From DAOVQB01 sp023128935 (GTDB lineage: Bacteria > Eisenbacteria > RBG-16-71-46 > CAIMUX01 > WJJG01), in contig DAOVQB010000023.1 in assembly GCA_030628905.1 (NCBI GenBank), positions 1-35,140 of the forward strand: 35,140 nucleotides of DNA, read 5' to 3'. The stretch's first letter is position 1. Each line of letters opens with the position of its first letter. Made by a program: the position numbers and the translations under genes. Under the pieces are notes generated by a model. The model saw only the letters and a list, made by a program, of their open reading frames with translations, was not told where the DNA came from and searched no databases. Shown one piece after another: positions 17,001 through 26,673 of this stretch.

Positions 17001-17181
17001 CGCAAGCCCCCCATTCCCGAACCGGACCGATCTCCCGTGTCAAGCACTAACGATTGAGTGTAGATGCGAAGGCGCCGGGCATCAAGCCATGTGGAATGAT
17101 GCTCGGCCTGAGCAGGCGATGACTTCGATCGAGACAGGTCGCCGTTCGATGCAGCCGCACGCCGGTGAGCGGTCCCTACGC

Positions 17182-19524
17182 TCAATAAATGGACCGCCCG
17201 CGCGCGATGAGGCTTTCGGCCACGAGGAGCATAAAGGCCAGAGTGATCAGCAGTCGCCACAGCTCAAACCCATAGCGGGCTTCGAGGACTTGCCGGCTCA
17301 GCTCTCTCTCAGGCGTCAGCAGCACTGCTTCGCTTCCGAAAATCAGACCCGCTTCGTCTTCAGACATCGCGGTGAGATCTGATTCGCGGGTGTCCACATT
17401 GACGGCGACTGAGCGCGAAAGCCTGTCGGAATCACCAGCAACGATCCTGTAGAAGCCGGGATCGGGAACCGGCGGCGTGCGGAGCAGAAGACCCCGTTCC
17501 GTTTGCGTCACCTGCACAGGGATCTCGATGCCATCGGGGCCTTGGCAGCGAAAGACATCACCAGCCACATCCGCCGGCAGCGGGTAGCTGAGCGGTTCGC
17601 CAACAACGGGTTCCCTCCTCCCTACCCGCCCGCGCAGGATCAGATGGTGAAGCGCGCGGTGCAGGAAGGGCAGATAGGAAGCGCTGGTTGGGAAATCACT
17701 CCAACGTAGATCCAATGAGGAAGTGAAGAGAAGCAACCCTGGCTCCTCCACCAGCGCCGGTCGCCCACCCGAGAACTCCGCGACCACGCGGCTGCTGCCC
17801 CCCAGACGCACTTCCAGAAGTTTGCGGAAGCGCGCACCCGAGAGCATCTCACCCGGGGAGATGGGAAACCCCTCGAAGATGTCGTGGCCGGTCACTGCGG
17901 GGCGCAGTGAGAAGTAGGCTCCACCTGCGAGATCCCCGATGACATTCTCCAAGCGCACCTGTCCCAGCCGCCGCAGGATCTGCGTATTGTAGATGCGCGG
18001 GTCCACGCGGTCGCCGAGCGCGATTAGGACGCTTCCGCCCTCGGCCTGATAGCGCTCCAGCAGCTGCGACGCCGCCTCGCTCAGGCGCCCTACATTCAGG
18101 AGTATCACCGCATCGGCACTCAATTCACCGCTCAAACCCAGATCGCTCTCCGGAACCGTCTCGACCTCGAAGAGCTGCAGTCCTTCGGCTCGTTCGCGCA
18201 TCCATCCCGAAGACCCCATCTGTTCCTGAGCGATGGCACCCGAGCCTCCTGCCGCGGCATCCAACAGATCCATTCCCCCCCATGGGTCAAGGGCCAGGAT
18301 CGGGAAGGCTGCTTCTTCACGGATCTCCGGTTCACTGAGCGGCCCACCCGTTACGAGCAGTATACGGAAGCGGTTTGCAGCAGCCGTGCTCAGGTGGAAT
18401 CTATTGTCACGCTCCAGGAGGTCCGGCGCACTGCGCACCGTCAGAAGTCCATCGGGCGGAACTTGCGAGAGCGAAATTACCGTCTGCGCAGTTCCCCCAG
18501 GATCGATGCTGACGAACCCTTCCGCGAGCAGGCGTTCCTCATCGCCTTCGAGGACCTCCAGCACCGCCTCTTGAACAGGGAGGTCTCCCAAGTTGTGCAA
18601 CCGGACAGTCAAGCGCCCCCCCGGGCCGACAGGATTCCGCTCGAAAAAGGACCAGACCACGGCTGTGTTCGGCCCAGACGGCGCTGTCACGGGGAGCAGG
18701 TAAAGGCGCGTGTTCTCCGGCACCGGCACGAGCGCACGTATGACAGGGGGAATGCCGTGCGGAGCCTGATCGGCGCCCTGTGCAGCGGAATCGGGTGCTC
18801 CTGAGCCGGGCAGGGCGGCCGTCCCTTGCACCTCCGCGCCAAGGCTGCGAAGGATCTCCTCCATCTGGGTCTGCTGAAAATCCGAGATGATAAAGATCTC
18901 CCGATTAAGCGTCCGCGCCGATGAAAGCATCGGATAGATCCGTTCAAGCGCTCCGACAAGGTCCGACCGCGTGGCCCGCGGTTGAGCACGCTCGAGTTCG
19001 TCGCACAGCAATGCAGGGTCTCGCACGGTGCTTTCATAGGGAACGCGCAAGGGAGCGGCGGTAAAGACGAGGACCGCGCGGTCTCCGTCCTCGAGGAGAT
19101 CAAGGATCTGAAGCGCCCGCTGACGCGCCTCTTCGAAGCGTGTAGGGAACTTAAGCCCCGAGCCCGCGGTCTCCATGGGCAAGAGACTGCCAGGATCCAG
19201 CCGCGCCTCCATACTGAAGCTGTCATCGATCAGGATTGCTACTGTCGATGAGCCGCGCTGTCTGTTCATCCCGGGGCCGTGCCAGACTGGCTGGCTCAGA
19301 GCCAGAGCGATCAGCGCAACCGCCAGAGTGCGCAGGACCAGCAGCAACCATTGGCGCAGCCGCATGCGGCTGATCTTCTTGCGCGTGATCTCGTCCAGGA
19401 ACCGCACGTGTGAGAAGGGCAGTTCGCGCGCTTTTCGGCGACTGAACAGATGGATCAGGATCGGTAGGGCTGCGGCAGCCAGCGCGGCGAGGAAAGCCCC
19501 GTTCAAGAATGTGAGCGGGCCCAT
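17182..19524 (-). CDS. BatA-type membrane protein with von Willebrand A domain
   Basis: A 780-residue membrane protein. The N-terminal 80 residues match the aerotolerance-operon BatA domain: a first membrane helix, the conserved LIHLFSRRKARELPFSHVRF block and a second helix. A von Willebrand A-like domain follows with an intact metal site Asp100-x-Ser102-x-Ser104. A large extracytoplasmic region (about 270-720) includes a glutamine-amidotransferase-like stretch near 470-520. A last helix (about 758-773) anchors the C-terminus. The gene begins on the last base of the DUF58 stop (TAATG), so the two are co-translated. Families in this set form MoxR-dependent assemblies thought to act as chaperones or envelope-stress factors; the client is unknown. 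Confidence 0.88.
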   Translation of the reverse strand: MGPLTFLNGAFLAALAAAALPILIHLFSRRKARELPFSHVRFLDEITRKKISRMRLRQWLLLVLRTLAVALIALALSQPVWHGPGMNRQRGSSTVAILIDDSFSMEARLDPGSLLPMETAGSGLKFPTRFEEARQRALQILDLLEDGDRAVLVFTAAPLRVPYESTVRDPALLCDELERAQPRATRSDLVGALERIYPMLSSARTLNREIFIISDFQQTQMEEILRSLGAEVQGTAALPGSGAPDSAAQGADQAPHGIPPVIRALVPVPENTRLYLLPVTAPSGPNTAVVWSFFERNPVGPGGRLTVRLHNLGDLPVQEAVLEVLEGDEERLLAEGFVSIDPGGTAQTVISLSQVPPDGLLTVRSAPDLLERDNRFHLSTAAANRFRILLVTGGPLSEPEIREEAAFPILALDPWGGMDLLDAAAGGSGAIAQEQMGSSGWMRERAEGLQLFEVETVPESDLGLSGELSADAVILLNVGRLSEAASQLLERYQAEGGSVLIALGDRVDPRIYNTQILRRLGQVRLENVIGDLAGGAYFSLRPAVTGHDIFEGFPISPGEMLSGARFRKLLEVRLGGSSRVVAEFSGGRPALVEEPGLLLFTSSLDLRWSDFPTSASYLPFLHRALHHLILRGRVGRREPVVGEPLSYPLPADVAGDVFRCQGPDGIEIPVQVTQTERGLLLRTPPVPDPGFYRIVAGDSDRLSRSVAVNVDTRESDLTAMSEDEAGLIFGSEAVLLTPERELSRQVLEARYGFELWRLLITLAFMLLVAESLIARGRSIY

Positions 19525-20453
19525 TAGTGAAGTCTCCGCCTTTTCTCGAGGTAGCGCAGCAGCGCAACGTCGTAGGGCATGTCGGTGCGAACTTCCACAT
19601 AGTCGATGGCGTGCTCAGCGCAGACGCGCCTGTAAGTGCGGCGCCAATGCTCGACCTGCCGGCGATACTCCTGCGCATATTCCCAGGGAATCGTGCTCAG
19701 GCGTTGATCGGTCTCCATGTCAACGAAGATGGTCTCCTCTTGGAAGGGAAAGGCAACCTCGGCGGGGTCCAAAACGTGAAAGACCACTACCTCATGCTGC
19801 CGGTGCCGGAAGTGCTTGAGACCGGCCAGTACCTCCTCGGGTTGGTCCATGAGATCCGAGACCAGGATCATCAGCCCCCGCCGCGTCAACCGATCAGCCA
19901 GGTGGTGGAGGCTCTGCCCGATCCGGGTTCTCCTGCCTCTATCCATCTCCTTGGGGCTGTGGGCCAACCTCTCCAGCTCCCCAAGGATCACACGCAGATG
20001 GGTGCCCACACTACGCGACGGTACAAAGCGCCGCACGATCTCGTCGAATGTCAGCAAACCCACGGCATCCTGCTGACGGATCATGAGGTAGGCCAGCGCC
20101 GCGGACAGGTAGATCCCATACTCCAGTTTCGTCAGCAGCTTCTTCTCCGACCGGTAGGCCATTGACGAACTGGTATCCAACAGGAGGTGGCTACGCAGAT
20201 TGGTCTCCTCCTCAAACTCCTTGATGTAGTATCGGTCGCTCTTGGCGTAAACCTTCCAATCCACGGCCCGGATCGGATCCCCGGGCATGTAGGGGCGATG
20301 TTCAGCAAACTCGACGCTGAACCCATGGTAGGGACTCCTGTGTAACCCCGTGATGAAACCCTCAACCACTAGGCGGGCGACAAGATCCAAGCGGCGCAGT
20401 TTGCCGACGAAGTAGGGATCCAGTAGGGCACGGTTCTCATCCTTGCGCGGCAC
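19524..20453 (-). CDS. DUF58 protein (vWA-like, MoxR partner)
   Basis: A 309-residue DUF58 protein. The family block SVEFAEHRPYMPGDPIRAVDWKVYA is read at residues 46-70. It is followed by a metal-binding loop DTSSSM at 93-98, showing that the protein has a vWA-like fold with a complete DxSxS motif. It has no signal peptide and should be cytoplasmic. It starts at a GTG with AGGGGAGG 4-5 bases upstream, ten bases after the moxR stop, and overlaps the batA start. MoxR, DUF58 and BatA are classically encoded together, and DUF58 is believed to link the ATPase to the membrane protein. Confidence 0.92.
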   Translation of the reverse strand: MPRKDENRALLDPYFVGKLRRLDLVARLVVEGFITGLHRSPYHGFSVEFAEHRPYMPGDPIRAVDWKVYAKSDRYYIKEFEEETNLRSHLLLDTSSSMAYRSEKKLLTKLEYGIYLSAALAYLMIRQQDAVGLLTFDEIVRRFVPSRSVGTHLRVILGELERLAHSPKEMDRGRRTRIGQSLHHLADRLTRRGLMILVSDLMDQPEEVLAGLKHFRHRQHEVVVFHVLDPAEVAFPFQEETIFVDMETDQRLSTIPWEYAQEYRRQVEHWRRTYRRVCAEHAIDYVEVRTDMPYDVALLRYLEKRRRLH

Positions 20454-20463
20454 TCATCCTCCC

Positions 20464-21495
<1,032 letters not shown>

Positions 21496-21942
21496 CAGTC
21501 CTCCCTTCCTCCTACGAACTTCGGAAGCAATCATCGTAACCCGCTGGGGCCCGCTACGTCACCTCGTAAGGAAGTCAGCGCGTTGCTCGCCTTCAATCTT
21601 CCCGCAAGAGGCTGGTGCATTGCAGCCTTCAGTGTTCCCCAAGGAAGCTCGCGCATCGCATCTTTCAACTTCCACCGACGAGCAATGGTTCCCTCCTCGC
21701 TGCGGGCCAGGCAAGCAGGGGCTTGGGCGAATTCCAGATTCAGGAGCAATAGCAGCACTCACGTTTGTGCTATCATCGATCCTCGTATTTCCTTATGGAT
21801 TGCAAGCGAGATTACCAGGAACCCCCCAGCCGGAACGATGTATCTTCGGGCAGCTTCCGCCATTGGAGGGGCGTGAGAAAACGGGCAAGTGTGGATGCAA
21901 AGGGCTGCGGAAGGAAGACTGGAACAGAGGTTGGGAGCTTCT
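21496..21942. other. Divergent intergenic region between moxR and dsbD
   Basis: About 450 bases without a convincing gene. A short inverted repeat ATAGCA (21749-21754) and TGCTAT (21768-21773) overlaps a possible extended -10 (TGTGCTATCAT), which could serve dsbD, but no -35 is clear. Short open frames on both strands lack support. It should hold the promoters of both flanking operons. Confidence 0.5.
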
Positions 21943-23958
21943 ATGACACTATCGGAACCAGGTAGCGCTGGGTACACCCGTTTGCGTGGCCATTGCAGCT
22001 CCCGGCACGGTCTCAATCTCACGCCACCCTTCGCCCTGCGAACCAGCACCGCAAGCCTATCAATCGCAGCGCTCTTGCTTTCCCTCCTGCTGGCGCCTGC
22101 TGCGCATGGGGACGTTGGGTTGGGGAATTCCGACTTCGATACACAGCCCAAGTCCGCCGCCTATCTCTCCCACACCGCCCTCCCACAGGGCGGCAGCGGC
22201 ATGCTGCTGGCTGTGCTCACGATCCCGGACGAATTCCACATCCAGAAAAACGACTTCCTGGAAGTGACAGTTCAGGAGGATGCCCCCATCAAACTGGGAC
22301 CGCTCGATGCACCAATGAATGCTACGTGGGATGGGGAGGCTGTTCTGAAGGGCATCTCAGCTCTCAAGGCCCGCTTTGTGGTCAAGGAGAATGCCCCGAT
22401 CGGCCTAGCAACCTTTACCGTGGTCATCGGTTACCAAGGCTGCTCAGAGGGTCCGATCTACGCCTGCTATCCTCCGGATGAGGCCGAGATTGCCCTGACC
22501 CTGGAGGTTCTCGAGCCCAGTGTGGCCCCGCGGCTCTCCCATCCAGAGATCTTCGCGGCCCACGGCATCTCCATTGCGAGTTCCGGCTCCACCCCAACGT
22601 CCCCAGGCGGAGGGTCGGCCATCAGTGAGGGCATGAGCCTCGAGGCTCGCGTCAAGGACGCCCTCGCCCGCGGCTCCTTCGTGGCCTTCCTCCTCATCTT
22701 CCTGGGAGGGGTATTGGCCAGCCTTACACCGTGCGTCTTCCCCATGATTCCGATCACGATCAGCTATGTGGGAGGACGGGCCCGGTCCAGGATGCACGGA
22801 TTCACCCTGTCACTCATCTTTGTCCTTGGGCTCGCCCTCATGTACGCGGTGCTGGGCTTGGCAGCCACTGCAACCGGCGGGGTCTTTGGCGCCGCCATGC
22901 AGAGCCCGATCGCGATGGTCATTGTCGCAGTCATCTTCGCGGCCATGGGCGCCAGCATGCTGGGGCTCTTCGACCTGGTTGTGCCCTCGAGCCTGGCGAC
23001 CGGCATGAGCGCCGCCAGTTCCGGCGCCCGGAAGAGGAAAGGGGGCGATATCATCGGGGCGGTGCTCATGGGGGTGACCACCGGCCTGGTCGCGGCACCC
23101 TGCGTCGGCCCTGTCTTGGTGGCGCTGCTCACCTCTCTGGCCGAGGCGGGAACCAGTCCCATTATGGGATTCTGGCTTCTGTTCACCTTCGCCTCCGGTC
23201 TGGGCCTGCTCTTCCTTATTCTGGGCACCTTCGCGGGCGCCATCAGCAGCCTTCCAGGAGCCGGTAGTTGGATGGACACAGTCAAACACGTCTTCGGCGT
23301 GATCCTGATCGCCATGGCCATCTACTATGTGAGCAGGATCCTGGATCCGCAGGTCACGCGCTTCCTCTTGGGCGTCTATCTGGTCGCGGTTGGTGTCTTC
23401 ACCGGAGCCTTCACGCCCTTGCCTGAGTCCCCCACAAAAGGCGCTCTCCTGCGCAAGGCCCTCGGCATTCTGATCTTCCTCACTGGCGCGGTGATTTTCC
23501 TGCTCTGGCTGTTCGCACTGATCGGCATCCCCTTGACAGCACCCTCCGATGCCCCCGGCGGGATTGCTGGCGTGAGCGGCGCGCGGTCCGGAGCCCTCGC
23601 TGGCCCCCACGCTGGTCCCCCCTGGCTAGTCAATGCCGACGAAATGGCGCTGGAACAGGCGAAGATCGAGGGCAAGCCCGTGATCCAGGATTTCTACGCT
23701 GACTGGTGCGGCGCCTGCGTGGAGCTGGATGAGAAAACGTGGTCAGATCCAGCGGTGATCGAGGAGGCGAAGCGCTTCCTTCCGCTCAAGATGGACTTCA
23801 CCCGCCGCGGCGAGTTCTCGGATGCCGCGACAAAGCGGTACAAGATCCGGGGCATGCCAACCGTGGTTTTCTATAACAGCCAGGGAAACGAAGTGACGCG
23901 CTTCTTTGGGTTCAAGGGTCCCAGGGAAGTCCTCGAGATCATGCGTTCGATACACTAG
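21943..23958 (+). CDS. dsbD: Thiol:disulfide interchange protein DsbD
   Basis: A 671-residue DsbD that carries electrons from cytoplasmic thioredoxin across the inner membrane to periplasmic thiol proteins. All three modules are present. A signal peptide is followed by the N-terminal periplasmic domain with its Cys pair in GYQGCSEGPIYACYPP (near residue 166). The eight-helix transmembrane domain starts near 245 with LTPCVFPM (about 262) and APCVGPVL (about 384), the two membrane cysteines. The C-terminal thioredoxin domain has WCGAC (about 587). The spacing between the N-domain cysteines is slightly longer than in the E. coli protein. A Gly/Ala/Pro-rich linker of about 30 residues precedes the last domain. 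The ATG at 21943 has GGGAG 5 bases upstream. A DUF5658 gene follows after 135 bases. Confidence 0.95.
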   Translation: MTLSEPGSAGYTRLRGHCSSRHGLNLTPPFALRTSTASLSIAALLLSLLLAPAAHGDVGLGNSDFDTQPKSAAYLSHTALPQGGSGMLLAVLTIPDEFHIQKNDFLEVTVQEDAPIKLGPLDAPMNATWDGEAVLKGISALKARFVVKENAPIGLATFTVVIGYQGCSEGPIYACYPPDEAEIALTLEVLEPSVAPRLSHPEIFAAHGISIASSGSTPTSPGGGSAISEGMSLEARVKDALARGSFVAFLLIFLGGVLASLTPCVFPMIPITISYVGGRARSRMHGFTLSLIFVLGLALMYAVLGLAATATGGVFGAAMQSPIAMVIVAVIFAAMGASMLGLFDLVVPSSLATGMSAASSGARKRKGGDIIGAVLMGVTTGLVAAPCVGPVLVALLTSLAEAGTSPIMGFWLLFTFASGLGLLFLILGTFAGAISSLPGAGSWMDTVKHVFGVILIAMAIYYVSRILDPQVTRFLLGVYLVAVGVFTGAFTPLPESPTKGALLRKALGILIFLTGAVIFLLWLFALIGIPLTAPSDAPGGIAGVSGARSGALAGPHAGPPWLVNADEMALEQAKIEGKPVIQDFYADWCGACVELDEKTWSDPAVIEEAKRFLPLKMDFTRRGEFSDAATKRYKIRGMPTVVFYNSQGNEVTRFFGFKGPREVLEIMRSIH

Positions 23959-24093
23959 CTTTGCGCAATCTCCCTACCTATCAATCCCGGGCAAGAAAGC
24001 CCACCAGCCAGCCGAAGTAATGACAGGAACCATGACTCAACAGCGGGAGAGAGCTCACGCCTGGACGGCATGGGAAGAGGGGCAAACGAACAG

Positions 24094-24627
24094 ATGACGA
24101 GCAGCCAATTCCCAGACCGGCAAGACGTTCCAAGACCCGGACCCAGTGAGCAGGCGACCGGGCCCTCCTCGCAAGGCGAGGTGGCCGACAACAAGGATTG
24201 CGTGCGACAGATCACCGATCGGCGCAATCGACCGACACCACTTTTCTCCCGCTACATGCTTTTCGGGAAGAGGCGGGAAAATCGAAGAACGTCTGACCCG
24301 GCTGCGGACTACGCCGTGGACCGCAGCTCTGGGTTCCACTTGAAGGCCACTATCGGGATGGCCTTGTTTGTCATCGCCGATGCCCTCTCTACACTGCACA
24401 TCATTGGCCAAGGTGGCGGCGAAGCCAACCCTCTGATGGCCTACCTACTGGAAATGGGAACCGCTTGGTTTGTGACCGTGAAGATCGGAACCGCGCTCGC
24501 CGGGCTCGTTCTTTTCAATACCACGCCAAGATTCCGGCGGGTCAGGCCGCTGGCCTACGTGCTCTTTGCAGTCTACAGCACTCTCCTCGGCATCCACATC
24601 CGCGTGCTCATGCAGATCTACTTCTAG
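24094..24627 (+). CDS. DUF5658 family small membrane protein
   Basis: A 177-residue protein. The first 80 residues are polar and low-complexity. The rest has three or so membrane helices with the DUF5658-like block FVIADALSTLHIIGQGG, NPLMAYLL and FVTVKIGTALAGLVLF, then VYSTLLGIHIRVL at the end. The Asp-Ala-x-x-T and NPLM motifs are typical of this uncharacterised family. The start is uncertain: ATG at 24094 has GAGGGG about 11 bases away, ATG at 24070 is possible, and an internal start nearer the membrane part cannot be excluded. Its last 14 codons, stop included, are copied three times downstream. Function is unknown. Confidence 0.7.
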   Translation: MTSSQFPDRQDVPRPGPSEQATGPSSQGEVADNKDCVRQITDRRNRPTPLFSRYMLFGKRRENRRTSDPAADYAVDRSSGFHLKATIGMALFVIADALSTLHIIGQGGGEANPLMAYLLEMGTAWFVTVKIGTALAGLVLFNTTPRFRRVRPLAYVLFAVYSTLLGIHIRVLMQIYF

Positions 24628-24750
24628 ATCGCTATCCGCATCCGCGTGCCATGCAGATCTACTTCTAGATCGCTATCCGCATCCGCGTGCCATGCAGATC
24701 TACTTCTAGGTCGCTATCCGCATCCGCGTGCCATGCAGATCTACTTCTAG
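24628..24750 (+). repeat. 41-bp tandem repeat copying the end of the DUF5658 gene, three copies
   Basis: Copies occupy 24628-24668, 24669-24709 and 24710-24750, and look identical but for one base. Each ends with ATGCAGATCTACTTCTAG, which is exactly the last five codons and stop of the DUF5658 gene. The genic version of the unit is 42 bases; the copies lack one base next to the ATG. The genic copy is therefore the likely source and the array grew after a single-base deletion. Confidence 0.93.
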
Positions 24751-24857
24751 ATCCCACTGGAGGAATGGCCGCTTCATTTTAGATGTAATTTGAGGTAGAC
24801 AAGACACGGTGAGATGATTGAGCCTCTCGTGAATAGTACGTTTGGTCCCCAAGCGGA

Positions 24858-24867
24858 TAGGATCCTA
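24858..24867. promoter_or_regulatory. 10-bp palindrome in the leader of the thioredoxin lipoprotein gene
   Basis: TAGGATCCTA is a perfect palindrome about 21 bases before the start codon, extended by GG and CC two bases further out on each side. It could be a regulator site or chance. Confidence 0.25.
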
Positions 24868-24888
24868 CCGAAATCCAGGGAGACAATA

Positions 24889-26538
24889 ATGACACAAGGC
24901 ACGTTGCAGTTGAGCAAAGTATGGCAGATGCTCGGCACACTGACGCTCGCAGTTCTTCTCTTCAGCCTGCTTGGTTGTGGCGGCGAAGGGGAGGATCGTT
25001 CCGCTGGCACCCGCGACGCCTCGACAGAAACCCCAGGCCCAACTGCCGAGACGGGCACTGCGGCGCCCGGAACAGGCATTGCGCCTATCGAGCTGCCGGG
25101 ACTGGAGATGCCGGATCAGGCTATTCTCCAGCAAGTACATGGCAAGCTGCAAGGCGCCATCACTGCGTTGCGCCAGAGGCAAGGCGATTCGGCGATCAAT
25201 TACTTCAATGCTGCCATCGAACTGCTGCCTGACGCTCCCGTCCTTTACTATTACCTGGCAGTTGGGTTGTCATCTCAGAGCAAGTACGAGGAAGCCCTGG
25301 CTTCGCTAGAGAAGGCCGCCGAACTCGGGTTCTGCGATCCGCTCAAGATCGAGCACGATCCGGTCTTCGTAGGCGTTCGTGAGCTGGATGGTTGGCTCCC
25401 GCTCCAAGATCAGATGCAGGGGGAGCGAACCCGCCAGCGCCCGGCCAGCCAGGTCTCCTACCGGGAACTCGATCCGGAACAGGAGCCGGCGTTCGAAGAC
25501 CTCGCGGAACTGCAGACGCACTATACAGAGCTCTTGAACCAGCGATCGGGGCTGCTTGCGATCTACCCCGATGTCATCATCATGCCCCACGTCTGGGACA
25601 TGCTGAATCACAAGATGGCGGCACTGCGTAAGTTCCAAGAACGGGAACTTGACGATACCCAGAAAATCCAGGTCGATCTCGATCTTCTCAAGACCGTGAA
25701 TGCCTATGAAAACCCCCAGCAAACACCCTGGCTGCCTTCCACAGTCGAGATCGTGACGAGGGTAGCGAACGAGTTCATCCAACGCCATTCCGACGAGCCC
25801 GAACCTGCCTCGCAAGCATCATACGTGCAGATCCGCGCGGAAGCGCTCGGACGGGATCCCTCATCGATCACCGACGGAGATCTGACAGAAGACATTGAGC
25901 GTTTGACTGCCATCCACGATAAATACCCGGGCACTGCAGGAGCCCTATTCGCACTGATGGATGTCCTCGAGATGATAAAGGACCGTGACGGTTTGGGTTC
26001 CGAGGCCATGGCCACCATGGTTCAGAAACTCAAGTCGGGTTATGCGGACCATCCCGGCCTGCGGCAGATGGCGTATAAGCTCCAACCCTACGTTCTGGCT
26101 GTCGAAGGTCTGCCCGAATTCACGGTCACGGATCTAAGCGGCAAGGAATGGAATAGCCGGAACCTGGGAGGCGGGGTCATTCTGTTCGATTTCTGGGCAA
26201 CCTGGTGCGCACCCTGTCTCCAAGAACTCCCAAACCTGATCCAGTTGTACAGTATGTACAAGGACCGGGGATTCCAGATTCTGGGGATCAGTCTTGACGA
26301 ACAGCAGAAAATCTCCGAGGACGACTTGAAGAAGTGGATTAAGGAAAATAACATTACCTGGCCTATTGTCTACTCCGGCCAGGGCTGGTCCACAACAGGA
26401 GTACACGAGTGCGGTGCGACCGCCGGCATCCCCTTCCCTATCCTGGTGGGTCGCGATGGGAAAGTGATCACCGCCGCCGAGGGCGCAACAGGCCAGAATC
26501 TCGCCAAAGAGTTGGCGAAACTCTTTGGCGAGAGTTGA
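24889..26538 (+). CDS. Lipoprotein with TPR and TlpA-like thioredoxin domain
   Basis: A 549-residue lipoprotein. The signal peptide ends at a lipobox (SLLGC, Cys32 or so) followed by a Thr/Pro/Gly-rich linker. A TPR-like helical region follows (AINYFNAAIELLPDAPVLYYYLA, KYEEALASLEKAAELG), then a helical middle and a C-terminal TlpA/ResA-type thioredoxin domain. This begins at LPEFTVTDLSGKEW and has the redox motif WCAPC near residue 438, then FQILGISLDE. Such proteins reduce disulfides in the periplasm, for example in cytochrome c maturation. The partner here is not known, but the dsbD gene upstream could supply electrons. The ATG at 24889 has AGGGAG 6 bases upstream. A 15-bp hairpin is formed by the last codons. 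Confidence 0.88.
   Translation: MTQGTLQLSKVWQMLGTLTLAVLLFSLLGCGGEGEDRSAGTRDASTETPGPTAETGTAAPGTGIAPIELPGLEMPDQAILQQVHGKLQGAITALRQRQGDSAINYFNAAIELLPDAPVLYYYLAVGLSSQSKYEEALASLEKAAELGFCDPLKIEHDPVFVGVRELDGWLPLQDQMQGERTRQRPASQVSYRELDPEQEPAFEDLAELQTHYTELLNQRSGLLAIYPDVIIMPHVWDMLNHKMAALRKFQERELDDTQKIQVDLDLLKTVNAYENPQQTPWLPSTVEIVTRVANEFIQRHSDEPEPASQASYVQIRAEALGRDPSSITDGDLTEDIERLTAIHDKYPGTAGALFALMDVLEMIKDRDGLGSEAMATMVQKLKSGYADHPGLRQMAYKLQPYVLAVEGLPEFTVTDLSGKEWNSRNLGGGVILFDFWATWCAPCLQELPNLIQLYSMYKDRGFQILGISLDEQQKISEDDLKKWIKENNITWPIVYSGQGWSTTGVHECGATAGIPFPILVGRDGKVITAAEGATGQNLAKELAKLFGES
26499..26533 (+). terminator. 15-bp perfect hairpin at the end of the thioredoxin lipoprotein gene
   Basis: The 26499-26513 arm is the exact reverse complement of 26519-26533, with a five-base loop GGCGA. 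It lies within the last codons (LAKELAKLFGE), stop codon TGA at 26536-26538. There is no T-run after it, so it is not a classical terminator. It may stabilise the 3' end of the message or work with Rho or with the convergent thiolase gene. Confidence 0.45.
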
Positions 26539-26625
26539 CGCCTCGGTCCGGACTTCTCATCAACACTCCGCTGCGCTGTGCGTATCTACATGTCCGCGCC
26601 GAGAGTCTGTCCGCATATCTGCACG

Positions 26626-26673
26626 CCTGTCCTAGGAGCCTGCCTGCTGCCTGTCCTAGGAGCCTGCCTGCTG
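26626..26673 (-). repeat. 24-bp duplication of the thiolase gene end, two copies
   Basis: Copies at 26626-26649 and 26650-26673 look identical. On the minus strand each encodes the terminal QQAGS and then TAG, so the thiolase stop codon is present twice, 24 bases apart. The pattern parallels that of the DUF5658 gene. Confidence 0.9.

Noticed and set aside
17001..17181. Gap between batA and the redox lipoprotein as a possible small gene
   Set aside because: Short frames only, no binding site or motif; no structure seen.
24628..24750. CRISPR-like array of 41-bp direct repeats
   Set aside because: The copies abut with no spacers, derive from the end of the gene before them, and no cas gene is present.
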